DNA from: Streptomyces sp. SA15 | GTDB lineage: Bacteria; Actinomycetota; Actinomycetes; Streptomycetales; Streptomycetaceae | Assembly (NCBI RefSeq): GCF_002291145.1 | Contig: NZ_NTGE01000164.1 | Coordinates: forward strand, 62,001 to 126,000 | Direction of reading: 5' to 3' | DNA: 64,000 nucleotides | Shown: positions 46,122-55,399 of the stretch, piece by piece | How the letters are laid out: the number at the start of each line of letters is the position of its first letter | How positions within the stretch are numbered: the first letter of the stretch is position 1 | Made by a program: the position numbers and the translations under genes | The notes under the pieces: generated by a model | What the model saw: only the letters and a program-made list of their open reading frames with translations | Databases searched by the model: none | What the model was told of the DNA's origin: nothing

Positions 46122-47155
46122 CCGAGACCGAAGAACTGCTGGTGTGCCGCCAGGTCCACCCGCTCACCCACGACGTCACCACGTTCGTCTTCGAGTACGC
46201 CGAACCCCGCCTCTTCCGGCACGATCCCGGCCAGTTCATCACGCTGACCGTGGACATCGACGGCAGGCCGGTGCAGCGCCGCTACACCATCTCCTCCCCG
46301 CCCACCCGCCCCTTCCTGCTCTCGATCACGGTGAAACGGGTACCGGGGGGACTGGTCTCGAACTGGCTGCACGATCACCTCGAGCCCGGCGACACAGTGC
46401 GGGCCCACGGCCCGCTGGGCGACTTCTCGACGGCCCGCCACCCGGCGTCCAAGTACCTCTTCCTGTCCGGGGGCGTCGGTGTGACACCGTCGATGGCGAT
46501 GACCAGGACGCTCTACGACCTCGCCGACCCGGCCGACGTCGTGTTCGTGCACAGCGCCCGCGCTCCGCGCGACATCGTCTTCCGTCACGAACTCGACCTC
46601 ATCGCCGCGACCGCGCCGAACATCCGCGTGGTCCACATATGCGAAGACGACCGCCCCTACGAACCCTGGGGCGGCTACCGCGGCCGGCTCACCATCGAGA
46701 CGCTCCGCCAGGTCGCGCCGGACTTCCTCGAACGCGAGGTCTTCACCTGCGGACCCGCCCCCTACATGGCCGCCGTGCGCGGCATGTTGTCGGAGGCGGG
46801 CCTGGACATGGACCACTACCACCAGGAGAACTTCACCTTCGAGGCGTTGGAGACATCGACCGCATCGGCCGACACCGCTGACGGTACGGCCGCCGGTTTC
46901 AAGGTCCAGTTCGCCCGCAGCGGACGCACGATCGAGTGCGACGCCGACACCGCGCTCCTCGCCGCCGCCTCCCGAGCCGGGCTCAGCCTGCCGGCCTCCT
47001 GCGCACAGGGCATGTGCGGCACCTGCAAGACGACCCTCGTGTCCGGCTCCGTCGACATGCGGCACAGCGGAGGCATCCGCCCCCGCGAAATCACCCAGAA
47101 CAAGATCCTCCTCTGCTGCTCGAAGCCACTGGAAGACCTCGTCATCGACTCATGA
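46118..47155 (+). CDS. gbcB: Glycine betaine monooxygenase reductase subunit
   Basis: The 345-residue protein has an FAD-binding ferredoxin-reductase domain (RRYTISSPP, LSGGVGVTPSMAM, FTCGPAPYM) and a C-terminal plant-type [2Fe-2S] domain with CAQGMCGTCKTTL and a final cysteine pair near LLCCSKP. It feeds electrons from NADH to GbcA. ATGA overlap with gbcA shows coupled translation. Confidence 0.92.
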   Translation: MTETEELLVCRQVHPLTHDVTTFVFEYAEPRLFRHDPGQFITLTVDIDGRPVQRRYTISSPPTRPFLLSITVKRVPGGLVSNWLHDHLEPGDTVRAHGPLGDFSTARHPASKYLFLSGGVGVTPSMAMTRTLYDLADPADVVFVHSARAPRDIVFRHELDLIAATAPNIRVVHICEDDRPYEPWGGYRGRLTIETLRQVAPDFLEREVFTCGPAPYMAAVRGMLSEAGLDMDHYHQENFTFEALETSTASADTADGTAAGFKVQFARSGRTIECDADTALLAAASRAGLSLPASCAQGMCGTCKTTLVSGSVDMRHSGGIRPREITQNKILLCCSKPLEDLVIDS

Positions 47156-47230
47156 GAACAGCACGGCACCAACCGGACCGTGGTCCTGGCGAAGGACACC
47201 GGCACCGCATCACCCCGAAAAGGACAGCCA

Positions 47231-48031
47231 GTGAGCTCGAGGATCGTTGTCACCGTGAAGTACGTGCCCGACGCCACGGGCGACCGGCACTTCGCCGCTG
47301 ACCTGACCGTCGACCGGGACGACGTGGACGGTCTGCTCTCCGAGCTCGACGAGTACGCGGTCGAGCAGGCGCTGCAGATCTCCGAAGACCGGCGGGAAAA
47401 GGGGGACGACGACGTGGAGATCACCGTCCTGACGGTGGGCCCCAAGGACGCCAAGGACGCGCTGCGCAAGGCGCTGTCCATGGGCGCCGACAAGGCGATC
47501 CACGTCGAGGACGACGACCTGCACGGCACCGACGCCATCGGCACCTCCCTGGTGCTGGCCAAGGCGATCGAGAAGGCCGGCTACGACCTGGTGATCTCCG
47601 GCATGGCCTCCACCGACGGCACCATGGGCGTCGTTCCCGCGCTGCTCGCCGAGCGTCTCGGCGTCCCGCAGGTCACCCTGCTCTCCGAGGTCTCCTACGA
47701 GGACGGTGTCGTCAAGGGCCGCCGTGACGGCGACGCCGCCTCGGAGCAGGTCGAGGCGCAGCTCCCGGCCGTCGTGTCCGTCACCGACCAGTCGGGCGAG
47801 GCGCGTTACCCGTCCTTCAAGGGCATCATGGCGGCCAAGAAGAAGCCGGTTCAGTCCTGGGACCTGTCCGACCTGGACATCGAGGCCGACGAGGTCGGTC
47901 TGGACGGCGCCTACACCACGGTCGACGCCGCGGCCGAGCGCCCGGCCCGCACGGCCGGCACGATCGTCAAGGACGAGGGCGAGGGCGGCAAGCAGTTCGC
48001 TGAGTTCCTCGCGAGCCAGAAGTTCATCTGA
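47231..48031 (+). CDS. etfB: Electron transfer flavoprotein beta subunit
   Basis: The 266-residue protein shows the EtfB pattern IVVTVKYVPDA, DEYAVEQALQI, ITVLTVGP, LRKALSMGADKAIHV and GMASTDGTMGVVPALLAE. It takes electrons from flavin dehydrogenases to the quinone pool through ETF dehydrogenase. I chose the GTG at 47231, with AAGGA 7 bases upstream. It follows gbcB by 75 bp. A dedicated ETF pair for demethylation is known in Pseudomonas DgcAB systems. Confidence 0.93.
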   Translation: MSSRIVVTVKYVPDATGDRHFAADLTVDRDDVDGLLSELDEYAVEQALQISEDRREKGDDDVEITVLTVGPKDAKDALRKALSMGADKAIHVEDDDLHGTDAIGTSLVLAKAIEKAGYDLVISGMASTDGTMGVVPALLAERLGVPQVTLLSEVSYEDGVVKGRRDGDAASEQVEAQLPAVVSVTDQSGEARYPSFKGIMAAKKKPVQSWDLSDLDIEADEVGLDGAYTTVDAAAERPARTAGTIVKDEGEGGKQFAEFLASQKFI

Positions 48032-48092
48032 GCCCTGAGCTCGACTTCGTTGACCGCCCTCACCACTTCGCAAGCAGGAGAGAAGAAGTCCC

Positions 48093-49049
48093 ATGGCTGA
48101 AGTTCTCATCTACGTCGGCCAGGTGGACGGTGCCGTCCGCAAGCCCACACTGGAACTGCTGACCCTGGCCCGCCGCATCGGCGAGCCCGTCGCCGTCGCC
48201 CTCGGCAACGGCGCCGCCGACACCGCCGCCACGCTCGCCGAGCACGGCGCGGCCCGGGTCCTCACCCACGACGCGTCCGAGTACGCCGAGTACCTGGTCG
48301 TACCGAAGGTCGAGGCGCTGCAGGTGGCTGTCGAGGCCGTCTCCCCGGCCGCCGTACTGGTGCCGTCCTCCGCCGAGGGCAAGGAGATCGCCGCCCGTCT
48401 GGCGCTGCGCATCGGCTCCGGCATCATCACCGACGCCGTCGACCTGGAGGCCGGCGACGAGGGCCCGATCGCGACGCAGTCAGTGTTCGCCGCGTCCTTC
48501 ACCACCAAGTCCCGCATCACCAAGGGCACCCCGGTCATCACCGTCAAGCCGAACTCGGCCGCCGTCGAGCCCACCCCCGCCGCCGGTGCGGTCGAGGCCC
48601 TGAACGTCACCTTCTCGGACAAGGCGACCGGCACCAAGGTCACCGGCCGCACTGCGCGCGAATCGACCGGTCGTCCTGAGCTGACCGAGGCCGCGATCGT
48701 GGTCTCCGGCGGCCGCGGCGTGGGCGGCGACTTCTCCCCCGTAGAAGCCCTCGCCGACAGCCTCGGCGCGGCCGTCGGCGCCTCCCGCGCCGCGGTGGAC
48801 GCCGGCTGGTACCCGCACACCCATCAGGTCGGTCAGACCGGCAAGAGCGTGTCCCCCCAGCTGTACATCGCGAGCGGCATCTCCGGCGCCATCCAGCACC
48901 GCGCCGGCATGCAGACCTCGAAGACCATCGTCGCCGTCAACAAGGACGCCGAGGCCCCGATCTTCGACCTCGTCGACTACGGCGTCGTCGGCGACCTCTT
49001 CGACGTCGTCCCGCAGCTCACCGAGGAGATCAAGACCCGCAAGGATTGA
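48093..49049 (+). CDS. etfA: Electron transfer flavoprotein alpha subunit
   Basis: The 318-residue protein has the C-terminal FAD motifs VVSGGRGVGGDF, GASRAAVDAGW, VGQTGKSVSPQLYIASGISG and VAVNKDAEAPIFDLVDYGVVG. With EtfB it forms the heterodimer that oxidises the DgcA-like enzyme or acyl-CoA dehydrogenases elsewhere. A purine-rich site (CAGGAGAGAAG) precedes the ATG at 48093. It is the last complete gene of this module. Confidence 0.94.
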   Translation: MAEVLIYVGQVDGAVRKPTLELLTLARRIGEPVAVALGNGAADTAATLAEHGAARVLTHDASEYAEYLVVPKVEALQVAVEAVSPAAVLVPSSAEGKEIAARLALRIGSGIITDAVDLEAGDEGPIATQSVFAASFTTKSRITKGTPVITVKPNSAAVEPTPAAGAVEALNVTFSDKATGTKVTGRTARESTGRPELTEAAIVVSGGRGVGGDFSPVEALADSLGAAVGASRAAVDAGWYPHTHQVGQTGKSVSPQLYIASGISGAIQHRAGMQTSKTIVAVNKDAEAPIFDLVDYGVVGDLFDVVPQLTEEIKTRKD

Positions 49050-49107
49050 CCCCGCTCAGGCGTAAAAGGCCCGCTGCTCAGCACACGACCCGTACGGAGC
49101 CCCCGCC

Positions 49108-49257
<150 letters not shown>

Positions 49258-49712
49258 TCCTGCCTGCCACCTCCCTGACGTGCGATAACCCAGCCAGTTA
49301 CGCCAAGACGGGCCAATTCGACCCGGATTCGACCCAGCACGCCCTTGCGACAGCAGCGACCAATCTTGAACTGCGAGGATGCAAGTTCTGCCGGTGTACC
49401 ACTCAAGCATCGGCAAGAAATTGATGCGTTCACTAACAAGAGTTCCGTTTTCGGACAATCACGGCAGCACCGCGATCAGACTTGGTCGCCGAATCCATCA
49501 GCGGCCGCCTCGGGAGTGATCCACACATCCGCGGTGCTCCGCAGCCCCTGCCAGTGATGAGCAAGACGCATGACAAGGCCCTGAACAGCTCTTTCGTAGA
49601 GGCGCTTCCGTCTGACAGAAGCCGCCTTGCGCGGCGACCACAGCCGTCAGGAACCTGTTCCCAACCACGGCACGCGGGGCGACGACGCCCCGCCGACAGG
49701 GACGGGAACGCC
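49258..49712. other. Lower-GC scar without a recognisable gene
   Basis: This 455-bp stretch, especially 49260-49560, is clearly richer in A and T than its surroundings and has none of the codon bias of this genome in any frame. ATTCGACCC occurs twice (49316 and 49327). I recognise no transposase, integrase or tRNA. It probably derives from a mobile element or foreign DNA, and also holds the promoter of the Rieske gene at 49713. Confidence 0.5.
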
Positions 49713-50783
49713 ATGCCCCACATGACCGCCTTCGCCAGGAACCAGTGGTACGTCGCCGCCTACAGCCACGAGGTCGGGCGTGAGCTGCTCGGCCGGACGA
49801 TTCTCGGTGAGCCGCTCGTCTTCTATCGCACCGAGGAGGACGGGACGCCCGTCGTCCTGCACGACCGGTGTGTGCACCGTCGCTACCCGCTGTCCGAGGC
49901 CCCGACCCGCCTCGACGGCGACCGGATCGTGTGCGGCTACCACGGGTTCACGTACGACACGACGGGCACCTGTGTGTACGTGCCCGGGCAAAAACGCGTA
50001 CCGCGCACCGCGCGCGTCGCCTCGTACCCCGTCGTCGAGCAGGACTCGCTGATCTGGGTGTGGATCGGCGACCCGGCCCTCGCCGACCCGCAGACCATTC
50101 CGCGGGCGAAGCACCTGGACTCCCCCGGCTGGGTCACCGTCCGTGGCATGGAGCCGATCGACGCCGACTACGGCCTGCTCGTCGACAACCTTCTCGACCT
50201 CTCCCACGAGACGTATCTGCACGGCGGCTACATCGGCACCCCCGAGGTCGCCGAGACGCCGATCACCACGGAGGTCGACGAGGGCGCGGGCATCGTACGG
50301 GTGAGCCGGCACATGGACGACGCCGAGTGCCCGCCGTTCTACGCCAAGTCCACCGGCATCCAGGGCCGGATCACGCGCTGGCAGGACATCGAGTACCACG
50401 CGCCCTGCCTCTACCTGCTGCACAGCCGCATCGCCCCGGTCGGTGTGCTGCCCGAGCCGGACGGCAGCGACCCGAACGGCTTCCACACCGAGATCACGTA
50501 CGCCATCACGCCGTCCGCCGACGGCAAGGTGTACGACTTCTGGATGGTCTCGCGGGACTGGGCGACGGACGACGCCGAGGTCACCGAGTTCCTGCGGGGC
50601 AACAACCACACGGTCGTGATGCAGGACGTCGACGCGCTCAACCTGCTGCAGAAGACGCTCGGCACCGAGCGCACCGGCTACCAGGAGCTGAGCATCAACA
50701 TCGACACCGGCGGCCTCGCCGCCCGCCGTATCCTCGCCCGCCTGGTCGAGGAGGGCGCCAAGCCCATGGAGAAGGTCCAGTGA
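49713..50783 (+). CDS. VanA-like Rieske oxygenase subunit
   Basis: The 356-residue protein begins FARNQWYVAAYSHEVG, the usual opening of vanillate-demethylase-type oxygenases. It has cluster motifs CVHRRYPLSEA and CGYHGFTYD and the iron site VDNLLDLSHETYLHGG. It would remove a methyl group from an ether or N-methyl substrate. Close linkage to an IclR, an importer and a hydroxyproline operon makes an N-methylated hydroxyproline a candidate; vanillate-like aromatics are the alternative. ATG at 49713 precedes a second in-frame ATG at 49722. Confidence 0.85.
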   Translation: MPHMTAFARNQWYVAAYSHEVGRELLGRTILGEPLVFYRTEEDGTPVVLHDRCVHRRYPLSEAPTRLDGDRIVCGYHGFTYDTTGTCVYVPGQKRVPRTARVASYPVVEQDSLIWVWIGDPALADPQTIPRAKHLDSPGWVTVRGMEPIDADYGLLVDNLLDLSHETYLHGGYIGTPEVAETPITTEVDEGAGIVRVSRHMDDAECPPFYAKSTGIQGRITRWQDIEYHAPCLYLLHSRIAPVGVLPEPDGSDPNGFHTEITYAITPSADGKVYDFWMVSRDWATDDAEVTEFLRGNNHTVVMQDVDALNLLQKTLGTERTGYQELSINIDTGGLAARRILARLVEEGAKPMEKVQ

Positions 50784-50974
50784 CGAGCCCGACCGGCGAG
50801 ATCTACCGCATCGACTGGCTGCCGGGCACCGACATCCTGCACGGCACCTGTCACTGCGGCCGCGAGCACACCGCGCAGGATCCCATCGAGATGTGGGAGT
50901 GGATGCTCGCCCATCCGCAAGGACACGAGCCGCGACACGAGCAGCACAGCGAGCCGCGAGGAAACAGCTCATGA
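50780..50974 (+). CDS. Small CHCG-motif protein between oxygenase and reductase
   Basis: The 64-residue frame starts at a GTG overlapping the oxygenase stop (GTGA) and ends overlapping the reductase ATG (ATGA). It has GTCHCGREHTAQDPIEMWEW in the middle and a charged His-rich tail. The tight double overlap shows it is translated with its neighbours. Two cysteines and several histidines suggest metal binding. I do not recognise a family. Confidence 0.7.
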   Translation: MTSPTGEIYRIDWLPGTDILHGTCHCGREHTAQDPIEMWEWMLAHPQGHEPRHEQHSEPRGNSS

Positions 50975-51906
50975 GCGTGTACGAAGCCGAACTCGTCGTC
51001 GACCGCCGGGAGCACGCGGCCGACGGCGTGCTCGCCCTCACCCTGCGCCACCCGCTGGGCGAGGAACTCCCCGCCTGGGAACCGGGCGCGCACATCGACG
51101 TGCTGCTCGGCCCCGATCTGGAGCGGCAGTACTCGCTGTGCGGGGACCCGGCGGACCGGCAGGTGTGGCGGATCGGTGTCCTGCGCGAGCCCGAGGGGCG
51201 CGGTGGGTCCGCTTACGTCCACGGGGAGTTGCGGCAGGGCGACAAGGTCCGGGTGCGCGGGCCCCGCAACAACTTCGCACTCGAACCCGCCCCGCGCTAT
51301 CGCTTCATCGCGGGCGGCATCGGCATCACCCCGATCCTGCCGATGCTGGCGGCGGCCGAGGCGGCGGGCGCTCAGTGGACGCTGCTGTACGGGGGCCGGA
51401 CGCGTGACTCCATGGCTTTCACCGAGGAGTTGGGCGCGTACGGGGACAAGGCCACCCTCGCCCCGCAGGACGAGAGAGGGCTGCTGGACCTCGGCTCTGT
51501 GCTCGACGACCTGCCCGAGGGCACCCTCGTCTACTGCTGTGGTCCTGGGCCCCTGCTGGACGCGGTCGAGGAGCGCTGCCCGCGCGGGCGACTGCGCGTC
51601 GAACGGTTCCAGCCGAAGGACCAAAAGACCGGCCCGGACAGCGAGTTCGAGGTCGTACTGGAGCGCACCGGGCACACGCTGACCGTGCCCGAGGGCGTGT
51701 CCGTCCTGGACACCGTGCGCGCCGCCGGTGTCGAGGTGCTCTTCTCCTGCACCGAGGGCACCTGCGGCACCTGCGAGACCGACGTCCTGGAGGGCACCCC
51801 GGATCACCGGGACTCGGTGCTCACGGACGAGGAGCGGGCGAGCGGCGAGACGATGATGATCTGTGTGTCCCGGTGCCGGGGCGAGCGGCTCGTGCTGGAC
51901 CTGTGA
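50971..51906 (+). CDS. VanB-like oxygenase reductase
   Basis: The 311-residue protein has an FMN/FAD-binding part (RQYSLCGDP), an NAD part (FIAGGIGITPILPML, VYCCGPGPLLDAV) and a C-terminal [2Fe-2S] ferredoxin with CTEGTCGTCETDVLEG and a last cysteine in MMICVSRC. It would drive the oxygenase at 49713. The ATG at 50971 overlaps the small gene upstream. Confidence 0.92.
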   Translation: MSVYEAELVVDRREHAADGVLALTLRHPLGEELPAWEPGAHIDVLLGPDLERQYSLCGDPADRQVWRIGVLREPEGRGGSAYVHGELRQGDKVRVRGPRNNFALEPAPRYRFIAGGIGITPILPMLAAAEAAGAQWTLLYGGRTRDSMAFTEELGAYGDKATLAPQDERGLLDLGSVLDDLPEGTLVYCCGPGPLLDAVEERCPRGRLRVERFQPKDQKTGPDSEFEVVLERTGHTLTVPEGVSVLDTVRAAGVEVLFSCTEGTCGTCETDVLEGTPDHRDSVLTDEERASGETMMICVSRCRGERLVLDL

Positions 51907-52672
51907 CCCTCAGGTCGGCGTCGATCCGCGCGACGGTCGCCAGCAGGTGGGGCAGCAGGTCGCGGCGGACGGACTCGCAGGAGTTGCGGCTGGCGTGCAC
52001 GGCGATGTTCACGCCGGCCACCACCTCGCCGTCCCGGTCCCGCACCGGGGCGGCGACCGACCTGAGCCCCTCCTCCAGTTCCTGGTCGACGAGGGCGTAG
52101 CCCTGCCGTCGTACGCGGTGCAGTTCCGCGCGCAGCGTGTCCGCCGAGACGATGGTGCGGGCGGTCAGTGGCTTCAGCTCCGCGCAGGCGAGCCGGGCCT
52201 CGAGCTCGTCGTCCGGCAGATGGGCGAGGATGACCCGGCCCACCGAGGTGAGGTGCGCCGGGAAGCGGGTGCCGACCGTGATGGACGCGGTCATGATGCG
52301 GCTGGTGGGGACGCGGGCGGCGTACACGACGGCGTCGCCGTCCAGGACGCACAGCGACGACGACTCCCGTACCTGCGCGACGAGTTGCTCCAAATGTGGT
52401 GCGGCGATCTCCGGCAGGGTGACACTGGACAGGTAGGAGTAGCCGAGTTCCAGCACGCGTGGGGTGAGACGGAAGAGCCGGCCGTCGGTCCGCACGTAGC
52501 CGAGGTCGGCGAGCGTGAGGAGGAAGCGGCGGGCCGCCGCCCGGGTCAGGTCGCAGGCGCGAGCGACCTCGCTCAGCGTCAGCGCCGGGTGGTCGGCGTC
52601 GAAGGCCCGGATCACGGCGAGGCCGCGCTCGAAGGACTGGACGAAGTACGGTGCGCGAACCGCAGCGGGCAT
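51821..52672 (-). CDS. IclR-family regulator (PcaR/PobR branch)
   Basis: The 283-residue protein starts VQSFERGLAVIRAFDADHPA and has the helix-turn-helix LTLSEVARACDLTRAAARRF, both typical of the PcaR/PcaU branch that responds to aromatic acids. Its effector domain follows (FPAHLTSVGRVILAHL, VAAPVRDRDGEVVAGVNIA). GGAGG stands 5 bases before the ATG at 52672. It converges with the reductase gene, overlapping it by 86 bp, and is divergent from the importer. The branch is weak support for an aromatic substrate. Confidence 0.88.
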   Translation of the reverse strand: MPAAVRAPYFVQSFERGLAVIRAFDADHPALTLSEVARACDLTRAAARRFLLTLADLGYVRTDGRLFRLTPRVLELGYSYLSSVTLPEIAAPHLEQLVAQVRESSSLCVLDGDAVVYAARVPTSRIMTASITVGTRFPAHLTSVGRVILAHLPDDELEARLACAELKPLTARTIVSADTLRAELHRVRRQGYALVDQELEEGLRSVAAPVRDRDGEVVAGVNIAVHASRNSCESVRRDLLPHLLATVARIDADLRVTGPARAARPGTGTHRSSSSRRSPAPRP

Positions 52673-52864
52673 CGGCGCCTCCAGCAGGACGTACCAACGT
52701 ACGCAGAGCGCACGCTATGAGTGCACGTCCTGTGATGTCAACGGCCCTTCACCGCACGGGCATTGACCATGACAACCGACCGGCCATACGTTCTCGCCGA
52801 GCACATTCGTGCTGTCTGCGCACAGCCGGTCGGAGCACCAGGTCCGGTCCCACAGGGGGAACCA

Positions 52865-53836
52865 ATGCGTCGTCGTCTGCTCGTCGGCCTCACGGCCGTA
52901 TCCGTTCTGACCGCCGCCACGGGCTGCGGCTCGTCCGACTCCTCAGGCTCGGACAAGGCCGCCGCGTCCGGTGGCGCCACCACGGTCAAGGTCGGCCTCA
53001 TCCCCATCGTCGATGTCGCGCCCCTCTACCTGGGCCAGCAGAAGGGCATCTACAGCAAGCACGGCCTGAAGCTGGAGATCACCACCGCGCAGGGCGGCGC
53101 GGCGATCGTGCCCGGGGTGGCGAGCGGCCAGTTCCAGTTCGGCTTCTCCAATGTCACCTCACTGCTGATCGCCCAGTCCAACAACGTGCCCGTCAAGGCC
53201 GTCGCCAACGCCATCGCCTCGACCGGTGTGGAGGGCAAGGACTTCAGCGGGCTCACGGTCAAGCAGGACAGCCCGATCAAGTCACCGAAGGACTTGGAGG
53301 GCAAGAAGGTCGCCATCAACACCCTGAAGAACATCAACGAGACGTCTGTGCGCGCCTCGGTGCGCAAGGCGGGCGGCGACCCGGACAAGGTCAAGTTCGT
53401 CGAGCTGGCCTTCGACCAGATGCCGGCCGCCCTCGACAGCGGCCAGATCGACGCCGCCCAGGTCGTCGAGCCCGCCCTCGCCACCGTCAAGAGCCAGGGC
53501 GGCCGCGAGATCGCCTCTCCCCTGGTGGACGTGGCGCCGGACCTCACCGTCGCCATGTACTTCACGTCGACGCAGTACGCGCAGCAGAACCCGGAGGTGG
53601 TCAAGAAGTTCCAGGACGCCACCGCCGAGGCCCTGGCCTACGCCGACGCCCACCCCGACGAGGCACGCCAGGTCGTCACCACGTACACGAAGATCCCGGC
53701 GGCCGTGCTGGAGAAGGTGACCCTGCCGAAGTGGCCGGCCGAGCCGAACCGCGCGTCCATCGAGGCACTGATGAAGCTGGGCGAGGAGGACGGCCTCTTC
53801 AAGTCGACGCCGGATCTGGACAAGTTGCTGCCGTGA
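52865..53836 (+). CDS. SsuA/NMT1-type substrate-binding lipoprotein
   Basis: The 323-residue protein has a signal peptide with lipobox AATGCGSS, then the periplasmic-binding pattern VKVGLIPIVDVAPLYLGQQK and GVASGQFQFGFSN. This family binds sulfonates, thiamine precursors, pyrimidines or aromatic acids. The ATG at 52865 has AGGGGGA 4-5 bases upstream. It opens a four-gene importer operon. The 192-bp gap to the divergent IclR holds the promoters. Confidence 0.88.
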   Translation: MRRRLLVGLTAVSVLTAATGCGSSDSSGSDKAAASGGATTVKVGLIPIVDVAPLYLGQQKGIYSKHGLKLEITTAQGGAAIVPGVASGQFQFGFSNVTSLLIAQSNNVPVKAVANAIASTGVEGKDFSGLTVKQDSPIKSPKDLEGKKVAINTLKNINETSVRASVRKAGGDPDKVKFVELAFDQMPAALDSGQIDAAQVVEPALATVKSQGGREIASPLVDVAPDLTVAMYFTSTQYAQQNPEVVKKFQDATAEALAYADAHPDEARQVVTTYTKIPAAVLEKVTLPKWPAEPNRASIEALMKLGEEDGLFKSTPDLDKLLP

Positions 53837-53849
53837 GAGGCGAGAACGC

Positions 53850-54623
53850 GTGAAGGGCATGAACGCCGCACTCGGTGCGGCCGGTCTCGCGGCCTTCCTC
53901 GCCCTGGGCGAGGCTGCGCCGCGGCTCGGCCTGGTCAAGGAGGCGTACTTCCCGCCGACCAGCCGCATCGCCGACGCCCTCGTGGACGAACTCGCGGACA
54001 GCGCCTTCTGGACGGCCCTCGGCGACACGCTCACCGGCTGGGCGCTCGGGCTGGCGATCGCCGCGTCCGCGGGGATCGTGGTGGGCGTGATCGTGTCCGT
54101 GGTCCCGCATCTGCGGGAGGCGACCGCCTCGACGATCGAGTTCCTGCGCCCCATCCCGTCGGTCGCGCTGATCCCGCTAGCGGTGCTGCTGTACGGCACC
54201 GAACTGCGCTCGGTGCTGCTGCTCGTCGTGTACGCCTCCTTCTGGCAGGTGCTCATCCAGGTCCTGTACGGCGTCCAGGACGTCGACCCCGTCGCCGAAG
54301 AGACGGCACGGTCGTACGGCCTCGGCACCTGGGCGCGGATCCGCCACGTCCTGTGGCCGACCGCGCTGCCGTACGTCATGACCGGCGTCCGGCTGGCCGC
54401 GGCCGTCGCGCTGATCCTCGCCATCACCGCCGAACTCGTCATCGGCGCACCGGGGTTGGGCAAACGCATCGGCGTCGCGCAGACCTCGCAGGCGGTGCCC
54501 GAGATGTACGCGCTGATCGTCGTCACCGGTCTGCTCGGCCTGCTGATCAACGTCGGCGCGCGGACGGTGGAGCGGCGGGCGCTGGCCTGGCACCAGTCGG
54601 TGCGCGGGGAGGTGGCGGTGTGA
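53850..54623 (+). CDS. ABC transporter permease (SsuC type)
   Basis: The 257-residue membrane protein has five to six hydrophobic helices and the coupling loop AEETARSYGLGTWARIRHVL. The start is a GTG at 53850, 13 bp after the binding protein. It overlaps the next permease gene by 4 bp, so the two form the heterodimeric channel. Confidence 0.88.
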   Translation: MKGMNAALGAAGLAAFLALGEAAPRLGLVKEAYFPPTSRIADALVDELADSAFWTALGDTLTGWALGLAIAASAGIVVGVIVSVVPHLREATASTIEFLRPIPSVALIPLAVLLYGTELRSVLLLVVYASFWQVLIQVLYGVQDVDPVAEETARSYGLGTWARIRHVLWPTALPYVMTGVRLAAAVALILAITAELVIGAPGLGKRIGVAQTSQAVPEMYALIVVTGLLGLLINVGARTVERRALAWHQSVRGEVAV

Positions 54624-55399
54624 GGGGCGTACTGCTGCGGGCGGTCTACGTGATCGCCCTGCCCGCGCTGCTCGTCGCGGGGTGGTGGGTGGCGTCCGAC
54701 GGCAGTACGGACGTGTACTGGCCGCCGCTGCGGACGATCCTCGAGACCTTCCCGGACGTGTGGACGGGCGAGCGTCTGCAGGACGACGTGCTGCCCAGCG
54801 TGCTGCGGCTGACCGGCGGCTACGCGCTGGCGGCCGTCGTGGGCGTGGCGCTCGGCACGGTCATCGGCTCCTACCGGCGGGTGCGGGCGGTGTGCGAACC
54901 GGTGCTGGAGTTCCTGCGGGCGGTGCCGCCGCCGGTGCTGGTGCCGGTCATCATGATCTTCGCGGGGATCGGCGACACCATGAAGGTCACGGTGATCGCG
55001 AGCGGCTGCGTGTGGCCGATCCTGCTCAACACCGTCGAGGGCGTACGGGCGGTGGACTCCGTGATGACGGAGACGGCCCGTTCGTACGGCGTGACGGGCC
55101 TCGCCCGGCTCAGGCACGTGGTGCTGCGCTCGGCGAGCCCGCAGATCTTCGCGGGCCTGCGTCAGGCGCTGTCCATCGGCATCATCCTCATGGTCATCAG
55201 CGAGATGTTCGCCGCCAGCAACGGACTCGGCTTCACCATCGTGCAGTTCCAGCGCGGCTTCGCCATCCCCGACATGTGGACCGGCATCCTGGTGCTCGGT
55301 CTGCTCGGTTTCCTGCTGTCCGTCGTCTTCCAGCTGGTCGAGCGGCGGGCGCTCGGCTGGTACCGCGGTCTGCGCGCATCCACCCGGCGGTCCCGGTGA
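54620..55399 (+). CDS. Second ABC transporter permease (SsuC type)
   Basis: The 259-residue membrane protein has the coupling loop TETARSYGVTGLARLRHVVL and several hydrophobic helices. The GTG at 54620 overlaps the previous stop (GTGTGA), and its own stop overlaps the ATPase start (GTGA). Two distinct permeases indicate a heterodimer. Confidence 0.88.
   Translation: MRGVLLRAVYVIALPALLVAGWWVASDGSTDVYWPPLRTILETFPDVWTGERLQDDVLPSVLRLTGGYALAAVVGVALGTVIGSYRRVRAVCEPVLEFLRAVPPPVLVPVIMIFAGIGDTMKVTVIASGCVWPILLNTVEGVRAVDSVMTETARSYGVTGLARLRHVVLRSASPQIFAGLRQALSIGIILMVISEMFAASNGLGFTIVQFQRGFAIPDMWTGILVLGLLGFLLSVVFQLVERRALGWYRGLRASTRRSR

Noticed and set aside
49316..49335. tRNA-like T-arm (GGGTCGAATCC on the minus strand) suggesting an attachment site
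   Set aside because: No acceptor stem, anticodon arm or D-arm can be placed around it. It is only a duplicated ATTCGACCC.
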